DNA of 17,286 nt, from assembly GCA_964368275.1 (NCBI GenBank), contig CAYJAQ010000031.1, positions 1 to 17,286 of the forward strand, in the 5' to 3' direction. A model generated the notes under the pieces. The model did no database searches. It saw nothing but the letters and a program-made list of their open reading frames with translations, and was not told the DNA's origin. The DNA comes from CAYJAQ01 sp964368275 (GTDB lineage Bacteria; Bacillota_I; Bacilli_A; ML615J-28; CAG-313). Positions within the stretch are counted from its first letter, which is position 1. Each line of letters opens with the position of its first letter. Both the position numbers and the translations under genes were made by a program. Shown here in pieces: positions 7,116 to 13,425 of this stretch.

Positions 7116-7346
7116 TTAGTAACGACAATCGGAATCGTAAGTACTATCATTTCTAATACCTAAGAAGTTTTCTAAACGGCTGATTCTTTTTAGCATTTCC
7201 GATATTTGGCGTTTGTTTTCATTTATTTCAGTTTCAAGACGGGATATGTCATACTGAAATGGTGATGCTTGTGCTTGATAAGGATTAACTGGGTATGTGT
7301 TTTGATTTGGATTAGGCGACATGAAATTTCTTTTTTTACTTAGCAT
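7116..7346 (-). CDS. Small coiled-coil protein, unknown, in a spore-coat-like cluster
   Basis: I do not recognise this 76-residue protein. It has a basic N-terminus, a Pro/Asn/Gln/Tyr-rich low-complexity stretch at about 9-32 (SPNPNQNTYPVNPYQAQASP), then a helix with heptad-like hydrophobic spacing at about 34-62 (ISRLETEINENKRQISEML...RLENFL), and a short polar tail. That plan, a sticky disordered head plus a coiled coil, is common among spore coat and exosporium proteins, but this is inference. I start at the ATG at 7346 because AAGGAGG lies 6 bases upstream; the ATG at 7361 is upstream of that site. A candidate sigma-K-like promoter (7364-7391) precedes it. It lies between UPF0223 (convergent) and ylbD (divergent). 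Confidence 0.65.
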   Translation of the reverse strand: MLSKKRNFMSPNPNQNTYPVNPYQAQASPFQYDISRLETEINENKRQISEMLKRISRLENFLGIRNDSTYDSDCRY

Positions 7347-7363
7347 AAATACCTCCTTCATAT

Positions 7364-7391
7364 TAGGTTATGGCATATATTTAATTTTGGT
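7364..7391 (-). promoter_or_regulatory. Candidate sigma-K-like promoter
   Basis: The minus strand holds AC (7391-7390), 17 bases, then CATAACCTA (7372-7364), matching the mother-cell pattern AC-16/17-CATAnnnTA. No TATAAT-type alternative is evident. The predicted start falls very near the ribosome site, which weakens the case. Confidence 0.3.
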
Positions 7392-7413
7392 GTCACTTAT
7401 TTTTGCACCAAAA
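7385..7413. repeat. Inverted repeat in the divergent intergenic region
   Basis: TTTTGGTG (7385-7392) and CACCAAAA (7406-7413) form perfect 8-base arms 13 bases apart, between the coiled-coil gene and ylbD. It lacks a T-run on the plus strand, so it is more likely a regulator site than a terminator. Confidence 0.4.
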
Positions 7414-7449
7414 GTGGTCTTTTGTAATAGATTATAGTGAGGTGATATA

Positions 7450-7809
7450 ATGAATAGCCGAATGGATCAATTCAGGGAGTTTGTAGCTAAGTATCCGAAA
7501 GTTCGTGATGATGTAACAAGTGGCAAAAAAACTTGGCAAAATATCTATGAAGACTGGGTAATCCTAGGTGAACAAAATCCGGTGTGGGCACAGTATCAAG
7601 AAAGTCGTGGAACAGCTACTAAAGGGGGCACGATTGATTTATTAAGTTCAGAAAACTTGAAAAATATTATGAATTATGTTAAAAAGATTAATCCTGATTC
7701 CGTTAGCAAAACATTAAATACAGTTCAAAAAGTTTTACAAATAACCCAAAGCTTTGGCGGCAGAACCGGTGGCTTCTATAATGGCAACTATAATAGTTGG
7801 TGGGATTAA
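7450..7809 (+). CDS. ylbD: YlbD-family putative spore coat protein
   Basis: A 119-residue protein matching the YlbD coat-protein family. The N-terminal half (MDQFREFVAKYPKVRDDVTSGKKTWQNIYEDWVILGEQNPVWAQY) has the family signature of a F..FV..HP....V..GKKTWQ.LYE.W..LGE..P.W. The C-terminal part is less conserved and ends in an aromatic/glycine tail (GGRTGGFYNGNYNSWWD). In Bacillus subtilis the family member is linked to the spore coat; no enzymatic role is known. The start has GAGGTGAT 5 bases upstream. The stop overlaps the ylbE start (TAATG), so the pair is translationally coupled, as in Bacillus, where ylbD and ylbE are neighbours. A -10-like TATAGT near 7434 is the only promoter hint. Confidence 0.85.
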   Translation: MNSRMDQFREFVAKYPKVRDDVTSGKKTWQNIYEDWVILGEQNPVWAQYQESRGTATKGGTIDLLSSENLKNIMNYVKKINPDSVSKTLNTVQKVLQITQSFGGRTGGFYNGNYNSWWD

Positions 7810-8033
7810 TGATAAGCACAGTTACTGATAAACTATATCAAAACCCTATTTACTTAAATTATTTGCGTTACCATCCTAAATGGTATGTTGTATTAAATCA
7901 ACATCCCGAAAGTTATAAAGAATTTGAGAAGGAAGTAAAGGTAAAACTTAAAATTACTGCTGCTGATAAACTTGAAAACTTTCAAAAGCAGCTCAACTTT
8001 ATTAATGGGATAATTAAATATTTAAATAACTAA
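7809..8033 (+). CDS. ylbE: YlbE-like protein
   Basis: A 74-residue protein of the YlbE-like family, function unknown. The pattern of an N-terminal helix ending in P..L.YLR.HP.WY..L...P....FE.E, then a helical segment (KLENFQKQLNFINGII), fits the family and its usual length of about 75-80. The ATG at 7809 overlaps the ylbD stop by one base (TAATG) and relies on coupling plus a weak GGTGGG site; a TTG at 7797 in frame is less likely. It is conserved next to ylbD across Bacilli, so the two probably act together. Its stop codon lies at the foot of the terminator hairpin, which also carries the -35 box of the rpsP promoter. Confidence 0.8.
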   Translation: MISTVTDKLYQNPIYLNYLRYHPKWYVVLNQHPESYKEFEKEVKVKLKITAADKLENFQKQLNFINGIIKYLNN

Positions 8034-8070
8034 AGTGTTAAGTAAAATTACTTGACACTTTATTATTGTT
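8032..8070 (+). terminator. ylbDE terminator hairpin
   Basis: Arms at 8032-8045 and 8048-8061 pair over 14 bases with one G-T wobble, closing on a small A-rich loop. The following TTATTATTGTT is a modest T-tract, so some readthrough into rpsP is likely. Confidence 0.6.
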
Positions 8071-8080
8071 ATGGTATAAT
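8052..8080 (+). promoter_or_regulatory. Consensus sigma-A promoter of rpsP-khpA
   Basis: TTGACA (8052-8057), exactly 17 bases, TATAAT (8075-8080), plus an extended TG-n before the -10. All twelve consensus bases match. The -35 box is inside the right arm of the ylbE terminator. Confidence 0.93.
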
Positions 8081-8119
8081 AGTCATGTTTTAATAACAAA
8101 ATAATTTAGGAGGAATAAT

Positions 8120-8392
8120 ATGTCTTTAAAGTTAAGATCGCAAAGATATGGTACAAAGAAAAAACCATTCTATCGTATTGTAGCAACTGATTCACATAAT
8201 CCACGTGATGGTCGTTTTATTGAAATCGTTGGAACTTACAACCCATTAACTCAACCTGCTACAGTTAAATTTGATGAAGAAAAAGTAATGAAGTGGTTAG
8301 GAAATGGTGCTAAACCTACTGACACTGTTAAGTCTTTATTAACAAGAGAAGGCCTAATCGTTAAATTCATCAATAGTAAGAAAGCTGAGTAG
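8120..8392 (+). CDS. rpsP: 30S ribosomal protein bS16
   Basis: bS16 is an assembly protein of the 30S subunit body that binds 16S rRNA. The 90-residue protein starts with the family's typical basic N-terminus (LKLRSQRYGTKKKPFYRIVATDS), followed by RDGRFIEIVGTYNPL and a C-terminal KWLGNGAKPTDTV motif. Length is normal. It has an AGGAGG ribosome site 6 bases upstream and the strongest promoter in the window. khpA follows after 8 bases, in the order found in most Bacilli. The usual upstream ffh is not adjacent; ylbDE sits there instead. Confidence 0.98.
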   Translation: MSLKLRSQRYGTKKKPFYRIVATDSHNPRDGRFIEIVGTYNPLTQPATVKFDEEKVMKWLGNGAKPTDTVKSLLTREGLIVKFINSKKAE

Positions 8393-8400
8393 GTGAAAAG

Positions 8401-8676
8401 ATGGGCGCAGTTAATTATGAACTTCTAGTCTCAGAATTAATCAAACCGCTCACAACACGTCCGGAAGCAGTTGTTGTCAAAGTTATTTCTGAAAAAGATG
8501 ATGTTATAACCATCGAGGCTTCAGTTCACAAAGATGATCTAGGCCGGGTTATTGGTAAGAAAGGCCGTGTAGCTAGCGCTATTCGAACACTTGCATATAC
8601 AGCAGCAATTCGCGAAAAACAACATTTAGAAATTAATTTTTTAACTGATGGCGAAGAAGTAAAAGAAGAAGAGTAG
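8401..8676 (+). CDS. khpA: KH-domain RNA-binding protein KhpA
   Basis: KhpA is a small single-KH-domain RNA-binding protein that in Gram-positives pairs with KhpB (Jag/EloR) and affects cell elongation and small-RNA biology. The 91-residue protein has the KH GxxG loop GKKG at 52-55 within DLGRVIGKKGRVASAIRTL, and an acidic C-terminal tail. It is the expected neighbour of rpsP. The start has GGTGAAAAG upstream, with the ribosome site formed in part by the rpsP stop (TAGGTG). Its stop codon forms the foot of a weak terminator (8674-8708), so the operon seems to end here instead of continuing to rimM. Confidence 0.95.
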   Translation: MGAVNYELLVSELIKPLTTRPEAVVVKVISEKDDVITIEASVHKDDLGRVIGKKGRVASAIRTLAYTAAIREKQHLEINFLTDGEEVKEEE

Positions 8677-8708
8677 AAAGTTTTATACTTTTTACTTTTT
8701 ATTTTTAG
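8674..8708 (+). terminator. Weak rho-independent terminator after khpA
   Basis: TAGAAAGT (8674-8681) pairs with ACTTTTTA (8687-8694), with one wobble, around a 5-base loop, then a long T-rich tract to 8708. The stem is AT-rich, so termination may be partial. Confidence 0.55.
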
Positions 8709-8713
8709 TTTAT

Positions 8714-8742
8714 TTGAAAAATCCCTAATTATATGATATGAT
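8714..8742 (+). promoter_or_regulatory. Sigma-A promoter of the RsgI-like gene
   Basis: TTGAAA (8714-8719), 17 bases, TATGAT (8737-8742), with an extended TG-A before the -10. It gives the gene a start independent of rpsP-khpA. Confidence 0.75.
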
Positions 8743-8760
8743 AATAGAGAGGTGCGTACC

Positions 8761-10011
8761 ATGATAAAGAAGAAAACATTATGGATGTTACTTGGTGGTT
8801 GCTTTGTGTTTGCTTTAGTAGTGACAACACTAGCAATTATTTTTGGTAGCGAAAAAGAAGAAGAAAAGCTAGCAATTGAACCAATAGCAATTATTAATAT
8901 TAGTATGGATCCATCTGTTGAACTAATTATTGACAAAGATACTAAAGTGGTATCAACATATGCCAAAAATAATGCAGGGAAAATGCTACTAGTCGAAGAA
9001 AATCTAAAAGATAAAAATCTTGATCAAGCGGTAAAAACAATTATTGACGCTTTAGTTAAAACAGGCTTTTTGTTAGAAGGTGATATTTTACCTGAGAATA
9101 ATACTATCGTACTTTCCGTTACTGCTGAAAATAGTAGCACTGCCGAAATGATCAGAGGAATTACTAAAACAGCAATTGATAGTGCCTGTGAAGAATATCA
9201 TGTCTTCTATCACATTAAAAATAATAGTGGTTTAACCAAAGCACAAGTAATTAAGTATATTATGGACATTAATACCAACATTTCTGAATTAGCAGTAAAT
9301 GAGTTATCATACTCACATCTACTCTTTCGTATAATGCAATATCAAAATGAAGTGTCAAGCATTTATTCAGTAAAACTTGAAGAAATGTACAAAATCGCTA
9401 AAAATAGTTATATGCATTTATATCAAAAAAAGGAGATTAATAAAAAAATTGCTGCTATGGCTGATCGTTATCAAGATACGAAAGAACGCTATAATAACGC
9501 AGTTGTTAATGTTGAAAATACTCTTCAAGAATATTTAGATATTTTCTTTGAAAAATATCTTCTAGAAACAGGCAGTTATCAAGAAGGTTTAAAAGAATTA
9601 CGAAAGATAAAACATGATGTTAATAAACAGCGCGTTAAAGTAGCTTTAGAAGTAGATCCGTTAAAACAGCTTGATTTGAAACAAGAATTAGATAAATTGG
9701 AAAAGGCGTATACTGAAAAAGATGAATACTTAAAAGCAATTGAACGCCTTGCTTATGAAGTTGTTTATGAGAAAAAAGTTGCTTACGATGATGCTGTTGC
9801 TGTATTAGAAGAAACTCAGATGCAAACTTCCATTGATGTAAAGCAAATAGTAACCGCGAAGATAGCGGAACTTGATAAAATAGTAGAAGAAGTTAGCAAT
9901 GGTTATTTTGTAATATTTCAAGGCTCTTTCGCAAGTTCAATTGAATATTACACTTCCCTTCAAACAACGTTTAAAAATGAATTACTTTCTGCCATTAGCG
10001 TGGAAAAATAG
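8761..10011 (+). CDS. Membrane-anchored protein with RsgI-like extracellular domain and long helical region
   Basis: A 416-residue protein with one membrane helix at about 7-28, preceded by a lysine-rich tip, so the bulk should face outward. Residues 41-125 resemble the middle (extracytoplasmic) domain of RsgI-type anti-sigma factors: INISMDPSVELIIDKDTKVV, then A.NNAGK, then a helix with an A..II..L..TG pattern. The cytoplasmic anti-sigma domain normally found before the membrane helix is missing, and there is no sigI-type sigma factor beside it. Residues about 225-370 are Lys/Glu-rich and probably helical or coiled coil. A GGC at 12-14 mimics a lipobox, but the hydrophobic stretch runs on past it. 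I start at the ATG at 8761 with GAGGTG upstream; the GTG at 8752 is part of that site. It may sense or shape the envelope; the role is unknown. Confidence 0.6.
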   Translation: MIKKKTLWMLLGGCFVFALVVTTLAIIFGSEKEEEKLAIEPIAIINISMDPSVELIIDKDTKVVSTYAKNNAGKMLLVEENLKDKNLDQAVKTIIDALVKTGFLLEGDILPENNTIVLSVTAENSSTAEMIRGITKTAIDSACEEYHVFYHIKNNSGLTKAQVIKYIMDINTNISELAVNELSYSHLLFRIMQYQNEVSSIYSVKLEEMYKIAKNSYMHLYQKKEINKKIAAMADRYQDTKERYNNAVVNVENTLQEYLDIFFEKYLLETGSYQEGLKELRKIKHDVNKQRVKVALEVDPLKQLDLKQELDKLEKAYTEKDEYLKAIERLAYEVVYEKKVAYDDAVAVLEETQMQTSIDVKQIVTAKIAELDKIVEEVSNGYFVIFQGSFASSIEYYTSLQTTFKNELLSAISVEK

Positions 10012-10019
10012 CGATAATT

Positions 10020-10049
10020 AAGCACTAAATATTTAGTGCTTTTTCTTTT
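10020..10049 (+). terminator. Terminator of the RsgI-like gene
   Basis: Positions 10021-10040 are a perfect 20-base palindrome (AGCACTAAAT and its complement), extended by one pair, and followed by TTTTTCTTTT. The T-run provides part of the -35 box of the next promoter. Confidence 0.85.
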
Positions 10050-10075
10050 ACATAACAAGAGTAATAGTGTATACT
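10047..10075 (+). promoter_or_regulatory. Sigma-A promoter of the arsR-family/P1B-ATPase operon
   Basis: TTTACA (10047-10052), 17 bases, TATACT (10070-10075): one mismatch to consensus in each box. The operator begins at the last base of the -10. Confidence 0.75.
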
Positions 10076-10100
10076 ATATATGAACAAACTTTCATATGTA
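10075..10100. promoter_or_regulatory. ArsR/SmtB-type operator
   Basis: ATATGAA (10078-10084), 6 bases, TTCATAT (10091-10097) is a perfect inverted repeat. With one mismatch the arms extend to 10 bases (10075-10100). The form ATATGAACA...TTCATAT closely resembles the operators of CzrA/SmtB/CadC metal sensors. It covers the likely transcription start, so bound repressor would block the promoter until metal releases it. Confidence 0.8.
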
Positions 10101-10126
10101 TTATAAATATAAAAGGAGTATTAAAC

Positions 10127-10420
10127 ATGGATTCTAGTAAAGAAATTTTGAACCTTTCGAATATGTTTTCCGTTTTGGGGGAACAATCCCGCTTAGCAAT
10201 CGTTATTTATTTAATGAATAAAGAGGCTAGTGTTAGCGAAATTGTTAATCAACTTCTAATGAGCCAATCAGCGGTTTCCCATCAGCTACGTATCTTACGA
10301 GAAGCCAAAGTGGTAAAAGCTGAAAAGCAAGGTAAGATGGTATTCTATAGTATAAAAGATGAGCATGTTAGAACAATTGTCAACACAGGATTAGTTCATA
10401 CATGTTGTGAGGAGGAATAA
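10127..10420 (+). CDS. ArsR/SmtB-family metal-responsive repressor (alpha5-type site)
   Basis: A 97-residue winged-helix repressor of the ArsR/SmtB family, which leaves DNA when it binds metal. The recognition helix region SQSAVSHQLRILREAKVVKAEKQGKMVFYSI is canonical. In the last helix, Asp78, His80, His91 and Cys94 have the same spacing as the alpha5 zinc site of CzrA/SmtB (Asp, His, His, His/Glu), with Cys in the fourth place and another Cys at 93. The cysteine-rich alpha3 site of CadC/ArsR is absent. So a zinc/cobalt/cadmium sensor is likely. I start at the ATG at 10127 with AAGGAG upstream; the frame is open further upstream, but that overlaps the operator. The P1B ATPase follows after one base, and the operator lies just upstream, implying autoregulation. 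Confidence 0.88.
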   Translation: MDSSKEILNLSNMFSVLGEQSRLAIVIYLMNKEASVSEIVNQLLMSQSAVSHQLRILREAKVVKAEKQGKMVFYSIKDEHVRTIVNTGLVHTCCEEE

Positions 10421-10421
10421 T

Positions 10422-12926
10422 ATGGAAAAGCAAAATAAGAGTTATCAGATTCAAAAAGTTACTAATAAAAGTAACTATCGCCGTATTTTTCAAGAGTTGA
10501 AGAAAATTGATGGAGTAGTTAATGCTAATATAAACAAAGAACAAAATACGCTCCACCTAGTGTATGAAGGCGACGCAGCAAGTATTTACAATAAGGTACT
10601 AAAAGCCTTTCAAAAATATGAACGAAATACTATTCTGGTTGAACAAGAAGCTAAAGAAGTATATCGTAAAGTTCTAAAACTAAAAGGGGTTGACTGCGCA
10701 CAGTGCTGTACCAAGATTGAAAACCTCGCTAAGAAAAACTTGAATCATGAACAAATCATAGTCGATTTTCCGACCGAACGTTTTATTATTGAAACAACTG
10801 ATCCGTTAGTTATGGATGGTATTGTTGAAAAAGTAGCTAATATTGCCCATAAAGTAGATCATCGTATTGTGGTAATGGATGTTGCAACCCGAAAAAGAGT
10901 TGCTGCTGAAGAAAAATTTATTATTAGTTTAAAAGACATTTTCTTATTTATTATGGGTGTAGCAATGTTGCTAGTTTCATATTTAGTTATGTACGCTGTT
11001 GATGGCAAATATCCTTGGCAAGACCATGACTTAAGTGTGTTAGTAACAATTCTTACAATTGTTAGTTATCTATTAGTAGGTAATAAAGTAATTTATCGTT
11101 TCTTTAGAAATATCTTTGACGGTCGATTCTTAGATGAAAATTTCTTGATGACAGTAGCGAGCATTGGTGCTATTGCTACCGGTCATAATTTTGAAGCTAT
11201 TTTTGTAATGTTATTATATCAAATTGGTACTTTCTTACAAGAAAAAGCCGTTAACCATTCTCGTCGTTCGATATCAGAACTACTAAGTTTTGATGCAAGT
11301 TCAGCACGGGTAAAAGTTAATGGTGAAGTGTTAGAAGTTGAAGTTGAAAGTATTTTACCAGGAGACACTGTAATTGTCAAAAATGGTGAAATGATACCGG
11401 TTGATGGCATCATTACAGAAGGTAAAACTTATCTTGATACAAAAGCATTAACGGGCGAATCAATGCCTAGCAATGTAAAAGTAGGCGATGAAGTATTATC
11501 AGGTAGTATTAATATGGGTAGTGTAATTGAGATTAGAGTTACTAGACCACATAGTGAATCTACAATGTCGAAGATTTTAGATATAGTAGAAAATGCCAGT
11601 ATTTCAAAAGCCAAATCGGAAAACTTTATTACAAAGTTTGCCCGTTGGTATACACCAGTTGTTGTTATTTGTGCCTTTGTTATTGCGAGTTTATCACCAG
11701 TATTCCAAAAACTAATCTTAAGTAGTACGACATCTTGGCATGATTTATATTTAGGTGGTACTGTAAATGGTTCAATTTATACTTCAATGATTTTCCTAGT
11801 AATATCTTGTCCATGTGCTTTAGTAATATCTATTCCACTAACTTTCTTTGGTGGTATTGGTCTTGCTAGTAAGCGTGGTATCCTTATCAAGGGTAGCAAT
11901 TATTTAGAAGCATTAAATAATATTGAAAATGTAATATTTGACAAAACAGGTACACTTACTAAAGGTGAGTTTGGAGTTATTCAGATTACCCCAATTGATC
12001 CAGCTACATCTCAAGAAGAATTATTACGACTCGCTGCTTATACGGAATATCATTCAACCCATCCGATTGGTATGAGTGTTGTTGCTGCTTATGGTAGAGA
12101 GCAAATCTTCCCTGAAATTATTGATGAGTTTGTTGAAATTCCAAGTCGTGGAGTAAAGGCAACAATTAATGGTGCGCAAATAACAGTTGGTAACCTTCGC
12201 AACATGAATGAAAATAAGATAAAAGTGCCTAATGTAGATACTACAGGGTTAGTGCTTCATATTATGAAAGATCGTAACTATATGGGTTACTTAATAATAG
12301 GCGATAGAATTCGTGAAGAAGCTGCTCCAACAATTGATTTCTTACGGATGCATGGTGTAAAGAAGATCGGTATTTTCACGGGTGACTCTAAAAATGTTAG
12401 CGAAAATGTGGCTAATAGTCTAGGCGTTGATTTTGTTTATTCGGAATTACTACCTGCCCAAAAAGTTGAAAAACTAGTTGAGATTAAAGATAATACTTTA
12501 TCAAAACAAGGTAAAACAATTTATGTTGGTGATGGTATCAATGATGCTCCTGTAATCAGTGTTTCTGATGTTGGTATTGCCATGGGTGGATCAGGATCAG
12601 AAGGTGCAATTGCGATTGCTGATGTCGTAATTATGACAGATAATTTAGAAAAGATTACCGAAGCAGCCACCATTGCTAAAGCAACTAGAAAGATTGTTGT
12701 TCAAAATATTATTTTAGCTCTAAGTGTTAAATTTGTTGTTTTAATCTTGACCATTGCTAATATCAATCTAAGCATTTGGTTAGCAATTTTCTCTGATGTT
12801 GGTATTTCACTAATCGCGATTATTAATGCACTTCGCGTAACTAATGTGTATCGTAATAAGAAAAACCAAGATAATATTGATATGGAAGAAATAAGAGCTA
12901 AACAAGAGGAAGAACATGAAGAATAA
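10422..12926 (+). CDS. P1B-type heavy-metal-exporting ATPase (Zn/Cd/Pb type)
   Basis: An 834-residue membrane pump that uses ATP to export divalent soft metals. Order: a degenerate heavy-metal-associated-like domain at about 6-66 lacking CxxC; a second such domain at about 80-152 with GVDCAQCC (Cys92, 95, 96); membrane helices; an actuator domain with TGES at 344-347; the ion-site CPC at 463-465; phosphorylation motif DKTGT at 507-511; HP at 547-548; GDGINDAP at 703-710; and last helices with Lys770 and Asp792 (DVG). CPC plus the late Lys and Asp are the P1B-2 (CadA/ZntA) signature. The ribosome site GAGGAGG sits inside the end of the repressor gene one base away. Its end overlaps rimM by 11 bases. 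A CadA-like pump is clear; whether Zn or Cd is the main substrate is not. Confidence 0.93.
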   Translation: MEKQNKSYQIQKVTNKSNYRRIFQELKKIDGVVNANINKEQNTLHLVYEGDAASIYNKVLKAFQKYERNTILVEQEAKEVYRKVLKLKGVDCAQCCTKIENLAKKNLNHEQIIVDFPTERFIIETTDPLVMDGIVEKVANIAHKVDHRIVVMDVATRKRVAAEEKFIISLKDIFLFIMGVAMLLVSYLVMYAVDGKYPWQDHDLSVLVTILTIVSYLLVGNKVIYRFFRNIFDGRFLDENFLMTVASIGAIATGHNFEAIFVMLLYQIGTFLQEKAVNHSRRSISELLSFDASSARVKVNGEVLEVEVESILPGDTVIVKNGEMIPVDGIITEGKTYLDTKALTGESMPSNVKVGDEVLSGSINMGSVIEIRVTRPHSESTMSKILDIVENASISKAKSENFITKFARWYTPVVVICAFVIASLSPVFQKLILSSTTSWHDLYLGGTVNGSIYTSMIFLVISCPCALVISIPLTFFGGIGLASKRGILIKGSNYLEALNNIENVIFDKTGTLTKGEFGVIQITPIDPATSQEELLRLAAYTEYHSTHPIGMSVVAAYGREQIFPEIIDEFVEIPSRGVKATINGAQITVGNLRNMNENKIKVPNVDTTGLVLHIMKDRNYMGYLIIGDRIREEAAPTIDFLRMHGVKKIGIFTGDSKNVSENVANSLGVDFVYSELLPAQKVEKLVEIKDNTLSKQGKTIYVGDGINDAPVISVSDVGIAMGGSGSEGAIAIADVVIMTDNLEKITEAATIAKATRKIVVQNIILALSVKFVVLILTIANINLSIWLAIFSDVGISLIAIINALRVTNVYRNKKNQDNIDMEEIRAKQEEEHEE

Positions 12927-13425
12927 TGAATATTTAGAAGTAGGTAATATTGTAGGAACATTCGGGATAAAAGGCGAACTAAAACTAAAAAGTTCCAGTG
13001 ATTTTATTGATGAAAGATTAGAAACGGGAAATACTTTATATATAGAACGTAATAATGAAATTGGAAAAATAACAATCTCTTCAGCCCGTTTTCACAAAGA
13101 TAGCTATTTGATTACTATAAATGGCTTGACAGATATTAATCTGGTAACTGAATATGTTGGTGCCACTTTATATGTTAAAAAATCGGAACTAAAAGATCTA
13201 CCGAGTGATGAATACTATGATGATGATTTAATTGGTTTATTGGCTTATAATACTCAAGGAGAGCTGATTGGTAAGGTTGTTGATATTGTTGATATTCCGT
13301 CATCTTCTTTACTAGAGATTGAAGATAAAGAAGGTAAAAAAATCTTAATTCCTTTCGTGGAAGCATTTATTAAGGATATTACCGAAGAAGGAATTATAAT
13401 TGAAGAGATTGAAGGTTTAAGATGA
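12916..13425 (+). CDS. rimM: Ribosome maturation factor RimM
   Basis: RimM binds the 30S subunit (via uS19) and helps mature the head domain. The 169-residue protein starts with the family hallmark VGNIVGTFGIKGELKLK, has the N-terminal barrel to about residue 85, and a C-terminal PRC-barrel (DLIGLLAYNTQGELIGKVVDIVDIPSSSLLEI...IPFVEAFI). The ATG at 12916 lies inside the last codons of the P1B ATPase, an 11-base overlap, with AGAGGAAG upstream in the ATPase sequence. Its TGA stop overlaps the trmD ATG (ATGA). No convincing promoter is seen in the ATPase 3' end, so transcription probably comes from the metal-regulated promoter at 10047 or from readthrough. Confidence 0.95.
   Translation: MKNNEYLEVGNIVGTFGIKGELKLKSSSDFIDERLETGNTLYIERNNEIGKITISSARFHKDSYLITINGLTDINLVTEYVGATLYVKKSELKDLPSDEYYDDDLIGLLAYNTQGELIGKVVDIVDIPSSSLLEIEDKEGKKILIPFVEAFIKDITEEGIIIEEIEGLR

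Noticed and set aside
8526..8966. Minus-strand 146-codon frame
   Set aside because: It lies opposite khpA and the RsgI-like gene, crosses the promoter and terminator between them, and has serine-rich shadow composition.
8761..10011. Lipoprotein call based on LLGGC near the N-terminus
   Set aside because: The hydrophobic segment continues about 14 residues past the Cys, so it fits a membrane anchor better than a cleaved lipoprotein signal.
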